Assembly (NCBI GenBank): GCA_958496175.1
Contig: OY292276.1
Coordinates: 59,223,080 to 59,287,079 of the forward strand
From: Sisyra terminalis
Lineage: Eukaryota > Arthropoda > Insecta > Neuroptera > Sisyridae
Direction: 5' to 3'
DNA: 64,000 nucleotides
The position numbers and the translations under genes were made by a program. Below the pieces are notes generated by a model. The model was given only the letters and a program-made list of their open reading frames with translations. It had not been told where the DNA came from and did no database searches. Numbering within the stretch: position 1 is the first letter of the stretch; each line of letters begins with the position of its first letter. Below, one piece after another: positions 1 to 10,055 of the stretch.

Positions 1-582
1 GTTTGGTCGCTGTATAAATCGGCACCGAAACGTAATGTCGAAGACTTAAATTTGAACCGATATTCACGACGACGCCTCCTTTTCCTCCTCGATCTTTTCC
101 CATAAATCGTAAAGCCAACAACATACCACGAATCACTCCATTCTACAAAGAAAAATTAAATTTTAATCAAAAATTCAATCGTGTAACTTCCCGTGATTCT
201 TACCAAATTAATATCGACTTCCAACTCCCAAAATCGATCATTCATGATTCCAGCATTATTGATTAAAACATCAACCGGTCCAAGAGCGGCTTTGGTTGTT
301 TGAAATGCTTCTGCAAGTGGAAAAATGATATAAAAAGGTATATAGACTTAGAGGGATGAATTTACCTTCGAACTGAGGATAATCGGTGACATCACACTGA
401 CAAAACAGAACTTTGTCACGGCCATACTTGGCGCCCAAATCCTCGGCCAATTCATCGCCGTCTTCCACGTTGATATCACAAATCGACACCTTGCACCCTT
501 CGCGAATCAATTCGATGCAGAACTCTTTTCCGATGCCCGATGCACCGCCGGTCACCAAAACAACTTTCCCCTTCAAATCCAT
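1..582 (-). CDS. Short-chain dehydrogenase/reductase, 15-PGDH-like (5' part; gene runs off the left edge)
   Basis: Three exons are visible: 366-582, 204-310 and 1-142 (continuing left), joined by GT-AG introns, with the frame kept. The protein starts [21 protein letters not shown] is the Rossmann NAD(P)-binding glycine motif near residues 11-18, and CDVTD and INNAG follow as in classical SDRs. The third exon carries the catalytic serine region (NIGSNLS) and YTATK, the YxxxK active site. The stretch around [12 protein letters not shown] resembles insect 15-hydroxyprostaglandin-dehydrogenase-like enzymes. The expected reaction is NAD-dependent oxidation of a secondary alcohol in the cytosol; the substrate is not predictable. 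The C-terminal substrate-binding part lies outside the window. Family assignment is firm; the exact subfamily is an inference. Confidence 0.88.
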
Positions 583-764
583 TGTGCGACAAAATCAAAA
601 ATTTTGATGTTGTGGATCAAAGATTACTAGGCTGTTTTTATTGGGGCATGCTCCGATTGACTGGTGTGATGCGATTATGTTATCGGGTGTGTTTATCTTT
701 TGTTTTTGTAAATAAATGAAGTTTTTTGTGGAACGTAACGTCGTTGTGTGGTGATGGTTTGAAG

Positions 765-848
765 CGACCGCACCCTGGCCAAGACGGGTCGAGTGTGTCT
801 GGTGGACGGCGATGCGTCGCGACGCCGCCACGCGTGCGTACGCCGGCT

Positions 849-887
<39 letters not shown>

Positions 888-890
888 TCG
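765..890. repeat. GC-rich stretch with GAC trinucleotide microsatellite
   Basis: A locally GC- and CpG-rich segment stands out from the AT-rich surroundings. It ends in about twelve uninterrupted GAC units (about 851-888). It lies 180-300 bp upstream of the dehydrogenase start codon at 582, so it may belong to that gene's promoter or a 5' untranslated exon. The open frames across it on both strands are low-complexity and are not called as genes. Confidence 0.7.
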
Positions 891-984
891 CTTTATTACT
901 CATCGAAACGACCCTTGTGTTTTCGTAGTAATAATACAAAACATGCAAACATACTCATTCAATAAAACTTTCTATCAGCCGAAA

Positions 985-2035
985 TAATCATGGTGCCCAA
1001 ACTAGACCTATTAACCTCTTATCCACCATTTCTAAACTATTAGAAAGTCTAATCCTGTCTCTAACACATGAAATATCCGAAAAAGTCCCTAGTCACCAAT
1101 TTGGTTTTAGATGCCAGCATTCCACTATCCAACAATGCCACAGAGTGGTCGAGGAAATAAATAAAAAAAAATGCCACTCAGTATTTATAGAGACATGAGC
1201 CAGGGGTTCGACAAGGTTTGGTACGATGGCCTGCTTTTCAAAATAAAGAAGTGTATGCCTCACCTCTGGAAACTATTCAGATCTTATCTTCAGGATCAAT
1301 TCTTTAATACAAGAGTAGGGACTCCTTTCCGATTAAATCGGGAGTACCTCAAGGTAGTGAGGGCCCCTACTATACTTATTATATACCTCGAATCTGCCTA
1401 CGGCAGATAACACCTTGACGGGGACATTCACGGACGATGCGGTGATTATGGCTACTCACGAGGACGCCGTAATTGCCTCTCAGTACCTCCAGCACCATTT
1501 GAACCTACTGGGCACTTGGGCTGAAAAATGGAAAATCACTATCAATAAGTCCAAATCAGTCCAAGTGACCGTCACCGTTCAGGAAAGGAATGGGCCCCCC
1601 GGTCAATCTGGACTCCTGAACTGAGATCCCATCGTCCGACACCGTCAAATACCTTGGTGTTCATCTGGACAGGAGGCTGACCTGGAAACTTCACATCATC
1701 CAAAAACGAAAATATATTAACAAGAGGTTCAAACAGTTATACTGGCTGTTGGGTAGGGGCTCTAAACTTCCTCTTGAGGATAAACTACTTATATACAAAG
1801 CAGTAATAGTGCCAATCTGGTCTGTGGGGCTCTGCCAGCAAGTCAAGCATTAAATTAATCGAGGCCACCCAATCAAAGATCCTGAGACAGTTGGCAGATG
1901 CTCCATGGTATGTCACAAATGAGACTCTCCGAAGCGACTTACACATCTCATCAGTCACCGACTCCATTACCGTACGTACCACCAATCATTTTGGAAAGTT
2001 AAGTCAACACTCAATTCCACTTATTCAGAAATCGA
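985..2035 (+). pseudogene. Jockey-type non-LTR retrotransposon, reverse-transcriptase remnant
   Basis: Translated fragments in shifting frames match the reverse transcriptase of the jockey clade: RPINLLSTISKLLE, HQFGFR near 1100, FDKVWYDGLLFK near 1210, FTDDAVIMATHE near 1420 (the usual FADD box, here FTDD), then YLGVHLDRRLTWK near 1650 and the downstream APWYVTN block near 1900. Several frameshifts and stops make it non-functional. No poly-A tail or target duplication could be set. It is a truncated 3' portion; two more copies of related elements lie at about 8.3 and 58.3 kb. Confidence 0.85.
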
Positions 2036-2402
2036 AATTGTTGAATTACAATGTAATTTCAAGAGTTGTTTCGACCGAAAAATTGTTGGATGTAAGTGAC
2101 ATTTTTTTATAGATCTTTTTTTTTATTTGTGAAAAGTTTTTTTACGTTGTATTGATGAATTGGAAATTCTTTATCACAAGTTGGGGTATTTTCATTGTTG
2201 ATCTAGACTGCTAATCCATGTGGTTCTTAAGTAGTTATCTAGTTACCTAGCATTACATTTTGTTACAAAACAAAAATGTAAGTGTTCTAATTGGTCATTT
2301 CACCATCGCCTACTTGGAATATCATTAGAAATTAGGTGAATTATAACTTTTGTTGTTAAAAGTGGTGCAGGAAAGTACTTGAGGACTTATTGGTCTTACA
2401 AG

Positions 2403-3056
2403 CAGTGGTGTAGCTAGGTAACCACGGACCCTGGGGCAAATTAAAAAATGGGGCCCCACTGCTATGTAAACTGACCAGGTTTTCTCAAATAAAAATATGA
2501 AATATACAAATACTTTAAAAATGCTAAGCTACTTAAGCTCATTTTTGTGCACTGCAGGGCAGGTAATAAAAACATTAAACAGTAACAATATAAATTACAA
2601 TTAATACTTGGTGTAGGTTTGGCTTATAAAACGAAATAGAGAAGATTCAAGGGTCCATTATATAAAAATCGGGCCTACCAACTGACTAAATAACAATTAT
2701 ATTTACCAAATAAATGGATAATAATATATATAAGTCTTTGAGATTCAATTAAATTTCTTTATTACGACGCGTTTCGACAGTTTTAAACTGTCATCATCAG
2801 GTAATAATACAGAATAATCATGGTATGTCGAAACGCGTCGTAATAAAGAAATTTAATTGAATCTCAAAGACTTATATATATTATTATCCATTAATTGATT
2901 GTGATTCGGAAATAAATAAAATATTTATCAATGTTAAAATTATATTTACCATTTTTTCCTAGCTTTATCGAAATTTCTGGTAAGGATTCGAGGGCCCCCT
3001 GAGCTTGAGGGCCCTAGGCCACTGCCCCGCCTAGCCCCTAGATAGCTACACCACTG
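2403..3056. mobile_element. Non-autonomous hAT-type element (GTAGCTA family) with a nested insertion
   Basis: The ends are inverted copies of CAGTGGTGTAGCTA (2403-2416 and about 3043-3056), typical of hAT transposons. The body is closely similar to the element at 61388-61799 and to the ends of 16178-16890. The flanking 8-mers (2395-2402 and 3057-3064) match poorly, so the target duplication has decayed. A palindromic insertion at 2709-2937 interrupts it. No transposase is present. Confidence 0.85.
2709..2937 (-). mobile_element. Palindromic retroelement-like insertion with a hammerhead-like motif
   Basis: Comparison with the uninterrupted sibling at 61388-61799 shows that this segment was inserted into the hAT element. 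It is bounded by a 14-bp direct repeat (AATTATATTTACCA at 2695-2708 and 2938-2951). Inside are perfect inverted arms of about 63 bp (2715-2778 and 2827-2890) around a 48-bp loop. On the minus strand, 2800 down to 2761 reads CTGATGA, one extra base, a hairpin with a GACAGT/ACTGTC stem, then GAAA: the layout of a hammerhead ribozyme core. Penelope-like elements are known to carry hammerheads and to make inverted partial copies, so a Penelope-related end is the likeliest source. Confidence 0.6.
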
Positions 3057-3189
3057 CCTATAGTGTAAAATCTATAGGTCATAAACCTATAGTACATGGA
3101 AAGCCAAACCAGATACTTTAAACTATAGAAAAGCAGTGAAATAATTTATCTACTCTATTATAAAATTATCATTACAATATTTTTGTAAT

Positions 3190-3600
3190 GATAATTTAAC
3201 CTGTTCTTGAATTGTACGATAGAATTCAAGTATACAAATATTTACGATCAATTTATCAACCTTTGATCTGTAATTATCAATATTGTGACCGAAATCGACT
3301 TAAATTCAAAGTTGATGTTAAAATTGCAAAGAATTTGCTACCTGGTCTCAACGGGTGGTATGAGATAACATAGTAGAGGCTTGAAGGCCAAAATGTGAGA
3401 AAACAGTAATTCTAAGGTGTCACTAATGGATTCGGAAAAAGGTGTTAATGTATTTATAATTGACAACAAATAATAAATACCTCAAACTGGTTTCAAATTC
3501 CTTAAACGACATATTTAAAGCTGCCATTCTCTCATACACATTTTGTGGCCGTCAAGCTTCTACTATGCTATTTCATATCAACAATTGAAAGTAGGATAGT
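3190..3600. repeat. Dispersed repeat, copy 1 (partner at 21765-22160)
   Basis: Most of this segment recurs in the same order at about 21765-22160. The best match runs from about 3440 to 3540, where about 95 bp are nearly identical. An earlier block (about 3200-3240) is more diverged. No terminal repeats or target duplications were found, so the type is unknown. Confidence 0.6.
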
Positions 3601-3880
3601 TTGGATTTCACTCTAGCTAACGAGTAAACTGGTTTCCCACTTAACATGTGGAATCCATACTGACAAAAATCATAATAAAAATGAATAGTACTTTAATTTC
3701 CATTTTATCTCTTAAGAGTTATTAGGCTATTTAAAGTATATATTTATAATAAATGCAAATCTATATTTTGCCTACACGTTTACGTTTAAATCTTTTAAAG
3801 CTATTAAGATAAAATTAGTTCATTTCTAATAAAATAATACTTTCAAGTATATTGAAAGAGAATCTAAATCAACCCTTTAA

Positions 3881-4618
3881 GTAGTAGTCTGGTAACTTAT
3901 GCCTATTTTCATAACTTCTTTGGAGGGTGGTTTTTTATAGGAAAATAAAAATGAATTATCTTGAATATTTAGAGTGTTTTTATTTACATATTCAAATATA
4001 AAAACAAACTTATTTGAAAAAATGTAATAGTTTATTACTTTTATTATTGTCACTCGAAGTTGGAACCACAAAAAAAAAATGCACATGGGTGGCCCGGGTG
4101 ATTTTGGCTCTTGATGTTATCTGAAATCAAATATTCTTGATTATTCTTAATCTATAGACATGTCATTCTGGTCGGAATTACTGAAGTTAAATTTCAAGGG
4201 TAATTTACAAAATGGCGGAATTTGAAAAAAAAATCCTTTTATTTTAGCAAAGAAAGGGTTGTAAAATAAAAAGTTAGGGGTGAAAAAAAATCTCGTTAGT
4301 ACCGACGAGAACTATAAGTGTGTAGAACAGCCTGTTAAAATTTGAAAGCAATCGTATCAGTAGAAAAAAAGTTAGGACCCGGGCCGACCAGAAAAACATT
4401 GTTTTGAGAAAAACGCGTTTAAAGTTCAACAACAAATTTTTATAAGTAAACTTATACTTACGTTGGACTCCGAGGCGCTCTAGGAAACTCGTTATAACTC
4501 CCGAAATATTTCGAATTTCTGTCTGAAATTTTCACAGTATATTCTCAAGACATTGTACTTTCAAATTAAGCAAAAAAAAATTTTCGATTTTTTGAACCCA
4601 AGTTACCAGACTACTACC
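3881..4618. mobile_element. TTAA-flanked element with 18-bp inverted ends (piggyBac-like MITE)
   Basis: The sequence GTAGTAGTCTGGTAACTT at 3881-3898 returns as its reverse complement at 4600-4617. Both ends abut TTAA (3877-3880 and 4619-4622), the target duplication of piggyBac elements. The interior has no convincing ORF. The piggyBac assignment rests only on the TTAA site; the inverted repeat does not start with the usual CCC. Confidence 0.6.
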
Positions 4619-4904
4619 TTAATCGGTTTATACACAATAATATAGATCTATAGTCTAAATCTATACTATTGGGGTGAAAAGTTAACAAATTTGAAAAAGA
4701 AAAATAACAAATTTGTTGGTAATTATCGGTTTTTTTACTTCCACTAACTTTTGACCGTTACTTTTACCAAGTCGAATCGTTTGCGGTCCCAGAACATCGT
4801 ATAGGGATAACGATTGAGTCCAAACGCTAGTTTAACAATGTAAAAACTTACGACTTGCAAATATTTATTCAAAACAAAGAAGTATTTCATATGCTTTTTT
4901 TTTC

Positions 4905-5085
4905 CTTTGATCTGGGGGCCTCTCCTGCGAGTTCCTCTGCGCTGCGTCCTAAAAGGACTATTGCGCCCCAGTTTAATTTCAGTTCCAGTTGGTCAGGTCT
5001 GCTTCTGGTATGAATCTCAGCAGACAGTCAACTGGATCTCTGTGTATGTTCCCCAGCTCATGTCCGGGTGGACATTTCATATGCT
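4905..5085. repeat. GC-richer repeat fragment related to 57590-57650
   Basis: A block with GCGTCCTAAAAGGACTAT and a following GCCCCAG is shared with the GCP4 intron near 57605-57640. It is probably a fragment of a dispersed repeat. The short frame through it is not supported as a gene. Confidence 0.4.
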
Positions 5086-5337
5086 TACTAGGAATTCTAA
5101 ATTTTTTGACAAAAAATTAGAGTTTGGACCTAATTTCAATTAAAATCTTTTGGTATGTCTTCAAAAATTATTCCAATATCTATAAGTTGCAGTTATTGAT
5201 TAGATAAACGAAAATGTCAACTAATCAATTGCACTATCTCAAATTTTACAAAAACACTTCAAAAAACCTCAAAGTCTCATATTTTGTGATTCGATGCAAA
5301 TAGTTTAATTAGTCAATTCCGTGATTGAACCGGAAAA

Positions 5338-6516
5338 ATGAAACTTTTTTCGATTGTATTTGTCCTGGTTTTAACTTGTTCTGGATTTTGCCATGCTTTC
5401 TTGGCATTGTGGTCCGAGTGTTTTACAACAGGCGTATGGACAGTATGCCGGGGTACCAGTAAAAATCAGGTCAAGAGCTATTTTCAAAATTTAACTAAAC
5501 TTTCCACGTCGTTGAGTTGGTTGGGTGGTGATTTGGGCGGTCATTTCGATCTATCCGATTTGGAGGTAGATGATGTTCAGTTGATTAATCAATTGAGTTT
5601 ACATAATAATTCGATTAGTTCAATCGAAGCGGGATTCCTGGCCTCGTTTACACTGCTGGATACATTTTCGATTCAAGTCAATCCTATTGCACGATTACCG
5701 AGCGGATTTTTCGATAGAAGCCGAGTACGAAATGTTCTTATTCGAAATTTACCACTGGAAACTCTCGATGGTGATGTTTTTGTTAATAATTCGTACCTGG
5801 AGTATCTGACAATTGATTCGACACAATTAACTGAAATTAATGCAAACACTTTTGTTAATTTACCAAAATTACAACACTTGGAAATTACCTCGGCATTTAT
5901 CCAATCAATCGATCGACAAGCACTCACTCGGGTACCCAATTTAAAAATGTTGAGTTTTCGGTCGAATAATCTCACCACAATCGACAAAGACTTCTTCGTA
6001 AATGTGCCAAATCTTCAGGAGTTAAATCTCGAAGGCAATCAATTGGATCACTTGGAGGACGATTTTTTCGAAAACCTACCACACCTAACCAACGTTAAAC
6101 TCAACTCGAACCACTTGACCAATTTCGATTCCTGTAAAAGTGCTTTGCAATTACTCAATCTCGATTTGAGCTACAATATCGAACTAAAACTCACCACTTT
6201 GTCCCAATGTGATCACCTTGAAACTCTTTCGATTGCTGGTCTTCAAATCCAAACCCTCGACTTTGCCGCCCTTTTTGCCCAAACTCCAAATATCCAAAGC
6301 CTAAATTTGGCCCATAATCAACTAACCAATCTTGACGTTACAACTTTAATCAAAACTCTACCTAGTTTACATGTTTTGAATCTAGAAAAGAATTCCTGGA
6401 ATTGTGATAGTTTAAAAGATGTGAAAGGACAATTGGATCAAACGACAATCAACGTTAATTGGGGACCTCGATATTACGATATAAGTAATATAGATGGTGT
6501 TCCTTGCACACCGTAA
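5338..6516 (+). CDS. Secreted leucine-rich-repeat protein, intronless
   Basis: This 392-residue single-exon protein starts with a signal peptide (MKLFSIVFVLVL... to about residue 20). A short cysteine-bearing N-terminal segment follows, then about a dozen leucine-rich repeats from about residue 80 to 350 with the usual LxxLxLxxNxL spacing (for example LQELNLEGNQLDHL and IQSLNLAHNQLTNL). It ends after a WNCDSL capping-like segment and a final cysteine. There is no transmembrane segment or GPI signal, so it should be secreted. The layout recalls mosquito LRIM/APL1-type and other extracellular insect LRR proteins, but it lacks their long coiled coil; an immune or developmental role is only a guess. 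An AATAAA at 6533-6538 follows the stop closely. Confidence 0.85.
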   Translation: MKLFSIVFVLVLTCSGFCHAFLALWSECFTTGVWTVCRGTSKNQVKSYFQNLTKLSTSLSWLGGDLGGHFDLSDLEVDDVQLINQLSLHNNSISSIEAGFLASFTLLDTFSIQVNPIARLPSGFFDRSRVRNVLIRNLPLETLDGDVFVNNSYLEYLTIDSTQLTEINANTFVNLPKLQHLEITSAFIQSIDRQALTRVPNLKMLSFRSNNLTTIDKDFFVNVPNLQELNLEGNQLDHLEDDFFENLPHLTNVKLNSNHLTNFDSCKSALQLLNLDLSYNIELKLTTLSQCDHLETLSIAGLQIQTLDFAALFAQTPNIQSLNLAHNQLTNLDVTTLIKTLPSLHVLNLEKNSWNCDSLKDVKGQLDQTTINVNWGPRYYDISNIDGVPCTP

Positions 6517-6532
6517 ATTGTATTTTTTTAAA

Positions 6533-6538
6533 AATAAA
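6533..6538 (+). terminator. Polyadenylation signal of the LRR gene
   Basis: AATAAA lies 17 bp after the LRR stop codon, in the sense orientation, within an AT-rich 3' flank. Confidence 0.65.
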
Positions 6539-6792
6539 CGATTTCAAGTATAAAAATTTTATTTTATAGACCACATAAACAAATATAAATATAATTTTAA
6601 AAAAAAAATGCGTCTGGGATCGCAGAAATAAATGTAAAAAAAATGAAAAATTCAAATAATCAAATCAAATAATTAAAGACTTATACAAGTCCAAAAGATA
6701 ATTTTTGAAATATGTGAATATTTGGCCGACATGTAAAAAAATTACACACACTAACACAATGGGAAGAGAATGTTAAAAGTGGTACCCTTTTT

Positions 6793-7663
6793 TCAGCAAG
6801 GGTAATTGTCATCCGGACTGATCATGGGCGGTGAATTTTCCGAATGACGCACACCAAATGAATATTCCGGCATGGGGCGGCCAATTCGCGGTGCCAAATA
6901 GGCAGCCGGTCCGGGCGACTTACCGCCGCCAGATGGGGGATATGTGCGAGGGCCCAACGTGTACAGGGGATTTCTGGTTTTGTACGAGTCAAGCATTGAA
7001 GGACCGTATTGAGCCGGACCGGGTGACCGCGATATCTCTTTGAGATGTGTTCGGTCTTTCCTGGAAATTTTTTGGGGTTAAAATTTGGTTTGATTTTTGG
7101 TTGAAAATCTTACATTGTGTAAGCACCAAAGTTTGGCTTATCCGGCACGTCTGGACCCATGGCTGAAGGTAAAGCATAAGCGGCCGGACCGGGAGATTTG
7201 GCCTTCATTGAGCCGGCCTGAGTTTGCGGGGACATTGTCCATTGCGGTGGTCGTTGTTCCTTCATTCGGGGTACATTTTCGGGACTGTGAGCTCCCGGAC
7301 CAGGAGTTCTACTTCCAGTCGCTAAAATTCATAAAATTCGTTAGTGAAATATTCTATGATAGAACATATAGGAAAACTTACGGCCATTTAATCGTGGGGC
7401 ACACGTGTATTTGGGATCTCCAGGAACGCCGAATCGCGTGATACCAGACGTATTGTATTGGGGTCCAGGACCGCCATAACGTCCACCAAATCCACCTTTA
7501 ATTCCAAATGAATATTCCGGATTGCGGTATTTGGTTATGTCGTGGTTAGCGTAGCCCGTCAACGACGGCAAACCATACGCACCAGGACCAGGACCTGCAG
7601 AATTTGCCCAATTGAACCCGTAATCTTTTCTCCTGTTGATTCACACTTACCGTATCTTCCCAT
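6793..7663 (-). CDS. CIMAP/ODF3-like (outer dense fibre, STPGR-repeat) protein
   Basis: Four exons (7651-7663, 7382-7594, 7114-7321, 6793-7060) encode 233 residues and keep the frame. The first coding exon is only 13 nt (MGRY, plus one base). The product carries several proline-glycine blocks of the SHIPPO/STPGR type: GPGPGAYGLPS near the start, TPGPGAHSPENV, SPGPAAYALPS, SPGPAQYGPSM and SPGPAAYLAPR, plus two PEYSFG segments. These are the hallmark of the outer-dense-fibre-3 family, now called ciliary microtubule-associated proteins, which bind microtubules in sperm tails and cilia. A testis role in an insect is inferred from the family. Confidence 0.88.
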
Positions 7664-8289
7664 TGTGAATATTCACATATAATTTTGATATTAAAATTTT
7701 ATTTTATAAAATTTGACCCAAACCCTAAATTTTCAACATTTATAATATTGAACAATAAAATATAAATAAAATGGCCATAGCGATCATTAACAATGGCTTC
7801 GTTTTTCGACATGGCCAACTTGGATTTATAAATTTATGAATTTTCAAAAAAAAAGAAGGAATTTTTAAAATTTTCTCAATTGCAACTGAAAATATTACTT
7901 TACTAAGTGAAAAATGGATGCGAATATAAAAGATTTTATATTTTCTCAAGTTCATTTAAGTTTAGCAGTTTTTTTTTTGTAAAAATGTGATTTTTGTATG
8001 AGAGTTCCATCTTTATTCCTGTGCGATAATGTTCCTTTAGAAAGAACGACTTTAGGAATATTGTCGTTTCGGAATAAAGGTGTACATGTTTATTTTGAAC
8101 TCATGGTTCCCAAAAAAAAGAAAAGTTTTGCACTAAAAAAAACTTTCGTCAAACTTAAATTCACTCTTTCTTTTAAAGTTGTAATAACAAAATAATATTT
8201 TTGCTAATAAATTATAAATTGAGCTAAAACATTACTATGCTACATATTTGAGCCTTGTTCTAATTTCTCATATACAAAACAAAACTATG
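7664..8289. other. Intergenic, nothing recognised
   Basis: AT-rich flank upstream of the CIMAP/ODF3 gene. The only frames are short and low-complexity (lysine- or isoleucine-rich). No repeat or transposon end was recognised. Confidence 0.5.
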
Positions 8290-9220
8290 TTTTGGCGCCA
8301 TAAATTCAAAAAGGACAATGATTTACAAATTAGTAAGGCTCCGGGATACGATTTACTGTCGGGCAAAAACTGCCAATGAAAAATTTACGGGTGATCCTTT
8401 TTATTCTTAACGCCATCCTGAGGCATTCTAGGTCACTATCCAGGAGGAAAAGTGGTAATGGTACCAAAACCTGGAAAGAATGTCACGGAATTTGAATTCT
8501 ATTGGTCGATCAATGCTGCTTGTTCTTTCCAAGATCTTGGAAAGACTCATTAGACCTGATTGTTTCAATTTTAATAGCAAAAAATATAATACCGGGTCAC
8601 CAGTTTGGATTTAGAGCGCAACAATTACAGAAGTAATGCACCGGAAAAAAATATATTGTGCTGGATTGTTTCGCAGGAATTTGATCGTATCTAGCACCGA
8701 GGTCTATAAGTTAGCAAACATTTTGCCCACCTAATTATTCAACCTTTTGGACAGCTGTCTAACGAATAGAAAATTTTATGTATTAAGGAAAGATAAATAG
8801 AATTCCAAACACAAAATAGCTATGGAAGTTCCACAGGGTATACATGGCGGATATTCCATTGGAGGAAAATATATTGACGGCAACATTTGTTGGCGATAAT
8901 GCGATCCTGTATGCAGGTCCAAGCCCATAAAAGCCACCAAAAGGGAGCTGCAGGCTCACATGAGCCTAAAATGAGATTAAAATTAAGTTGGTTACGTTCA
9001 CCCCGAAGAAAAAATCTTGCGGATACATTAAAATAAACGAGGATTGTATCCAAAATGATATCTCCGTAAAATATTTAGGCTTTCACCTGGATCGACGTCT
9101 TAACTGGAAGACGCATATTAAGATCACAGGGGTTACTCAGATCACAGCACTGAATCGTAAGGTCGCCTGGATAACAGGTAAAAGTCTGCGCTAAATCTGC
9201 CATCCAAGATGATGCTTTAT

Positions 9221-9374
9221 CAAGGTTTATAAATTACACAGGTTGTTCCATTAAAAAAAAAAATGACGTCATACGAAGAATTTTGAAATTGAATCAGTCT
9301 GAAGATATGTACGAATTTCTTCTGGATACGTCACGTAACCATCATGAGGCCACCTGTGTAATTTACAAACCTTG
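9221..9374. mobile_element. 154-bp MITE, 9-bp target duplication (family M9), copy 1
   Basis: The ends are inverted (CAAGGTTTATAAATTACACA and its approximate reverse complement), and the interior holds a TGACGTCA palindrome. It is flanked by a perfect 9-bp duplication, ATGCTTTAT, at 9212-9220 and 9375-9383. It sits inside the coding text of the dead jockey copy, whose reading resumes exactly after it. Nine-base duplications suggest a Mutator-like transposase; none is encoded here. Confidence 0.9.
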
Positions 9375-9465
9375 ATGCTTTATAAGGTAGTGCTCAAACC
9401 AACATGGACATATGAGGTCCAACTCTGGAATGTGGCAAAGCCCTAAGACATTGAAATGATTAGAA

Positions 9466-9658
9466 CAGCGGTTTCTAACCTTTTTCAACCGCGGATCCCC
9501 AAGGAAATCGAGCATAATGCCAAGGACCCCTGAGTGAAAAAAGGTGCAATTTTTTGAACAATATATTTTAGTATTCCTTCATTAAATTAAAAAAATAAAT
9601 TTTTCAACTGGGTCCGCGGACCCCTGGAGGTCCACGGACCATAGGTTAGAAAACAATG
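9466..9658. mobile_element. 193-bp hAT-type MITE
   Basis: The ends CAGCGGTTTCTAACC and GGTTAGAAAACAATG are imperfect inverted repeats. A perfect 8-bp duplication, GATTAGAA, flanks it at 9458-9465 and 9659-9666, as hAT transposition makes. It splits the jockey remnant, which continues on both sides. Confidence 0.85.
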
Positions 9659-10055
9659 GATTAGAAGATGCCAAAGTAAAATCCTTCGGTTATTTCTAGG
9701 AGCTGGTCGATTTATAAGGAATGACATCATTCAACGAGACTTTAAGTTGAGAATATCATTCAGTTCATTAAGAATTTCATATTTTGTTATGTAAAAAGGG
9801 TGGAAGAACACCCAAACAAATTGGTATTGGAAACACTAAATGAACCCCGCCACAACAGACTAAAAAGAGGACACATACATGATCTATTGTTACTGTATGA
9901 ATTTTAACAAATTTCGGTCAAGCTGTTGTATGGTTTTGAGTTTTTTGTATATAGTATGAATAATTGTTAGATTTTTCCCACAACTTTGTAAAGTCAAACT
10001 AAGGTAGGCGAGAGACCCTGCGGGTTCGTTTCCTACAAACAAATAAAAAAGCTAA

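Larger units (their letters stand above)
8290..10055 (+). pseudogene. Jockey-type retrotransposon remnant carrying two nested MITEs
   Basis: Decayed reverse-transcriptase text runs through the region: KAPGYDLLSG near 8340, a broken FADD-like box near 8890, KYLGFHLDRRLNWKTH near 9070, then MLYKVVLKPTWTYE near 9375, SKILRLFLGAG near 9680 and a terminal EEHPNKLVLETLNEP near 9800. The ending, with GTAGGCGAGAGACCC and an AAATAAA near 10040, is like the 3' UTR of jockey elements. Two miniature transposons, 9221-9374 and 9466-9658, split the coding text. Stops and frameshifts are many. Confidence 0.8.

Noticed and set aside
595..965. ORFs on both strands over the GAC repeat
   Set aside because: Serine and threonine homopolymers from the microsatellite keep both strands open; there is no other support.
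9995..10030. tRNA-like GGGTTCG text
   Set aside because: It matches part of a B box only; no cloverleaf can be drawn, and the position fits the 3' UTR of the jockey remnant.
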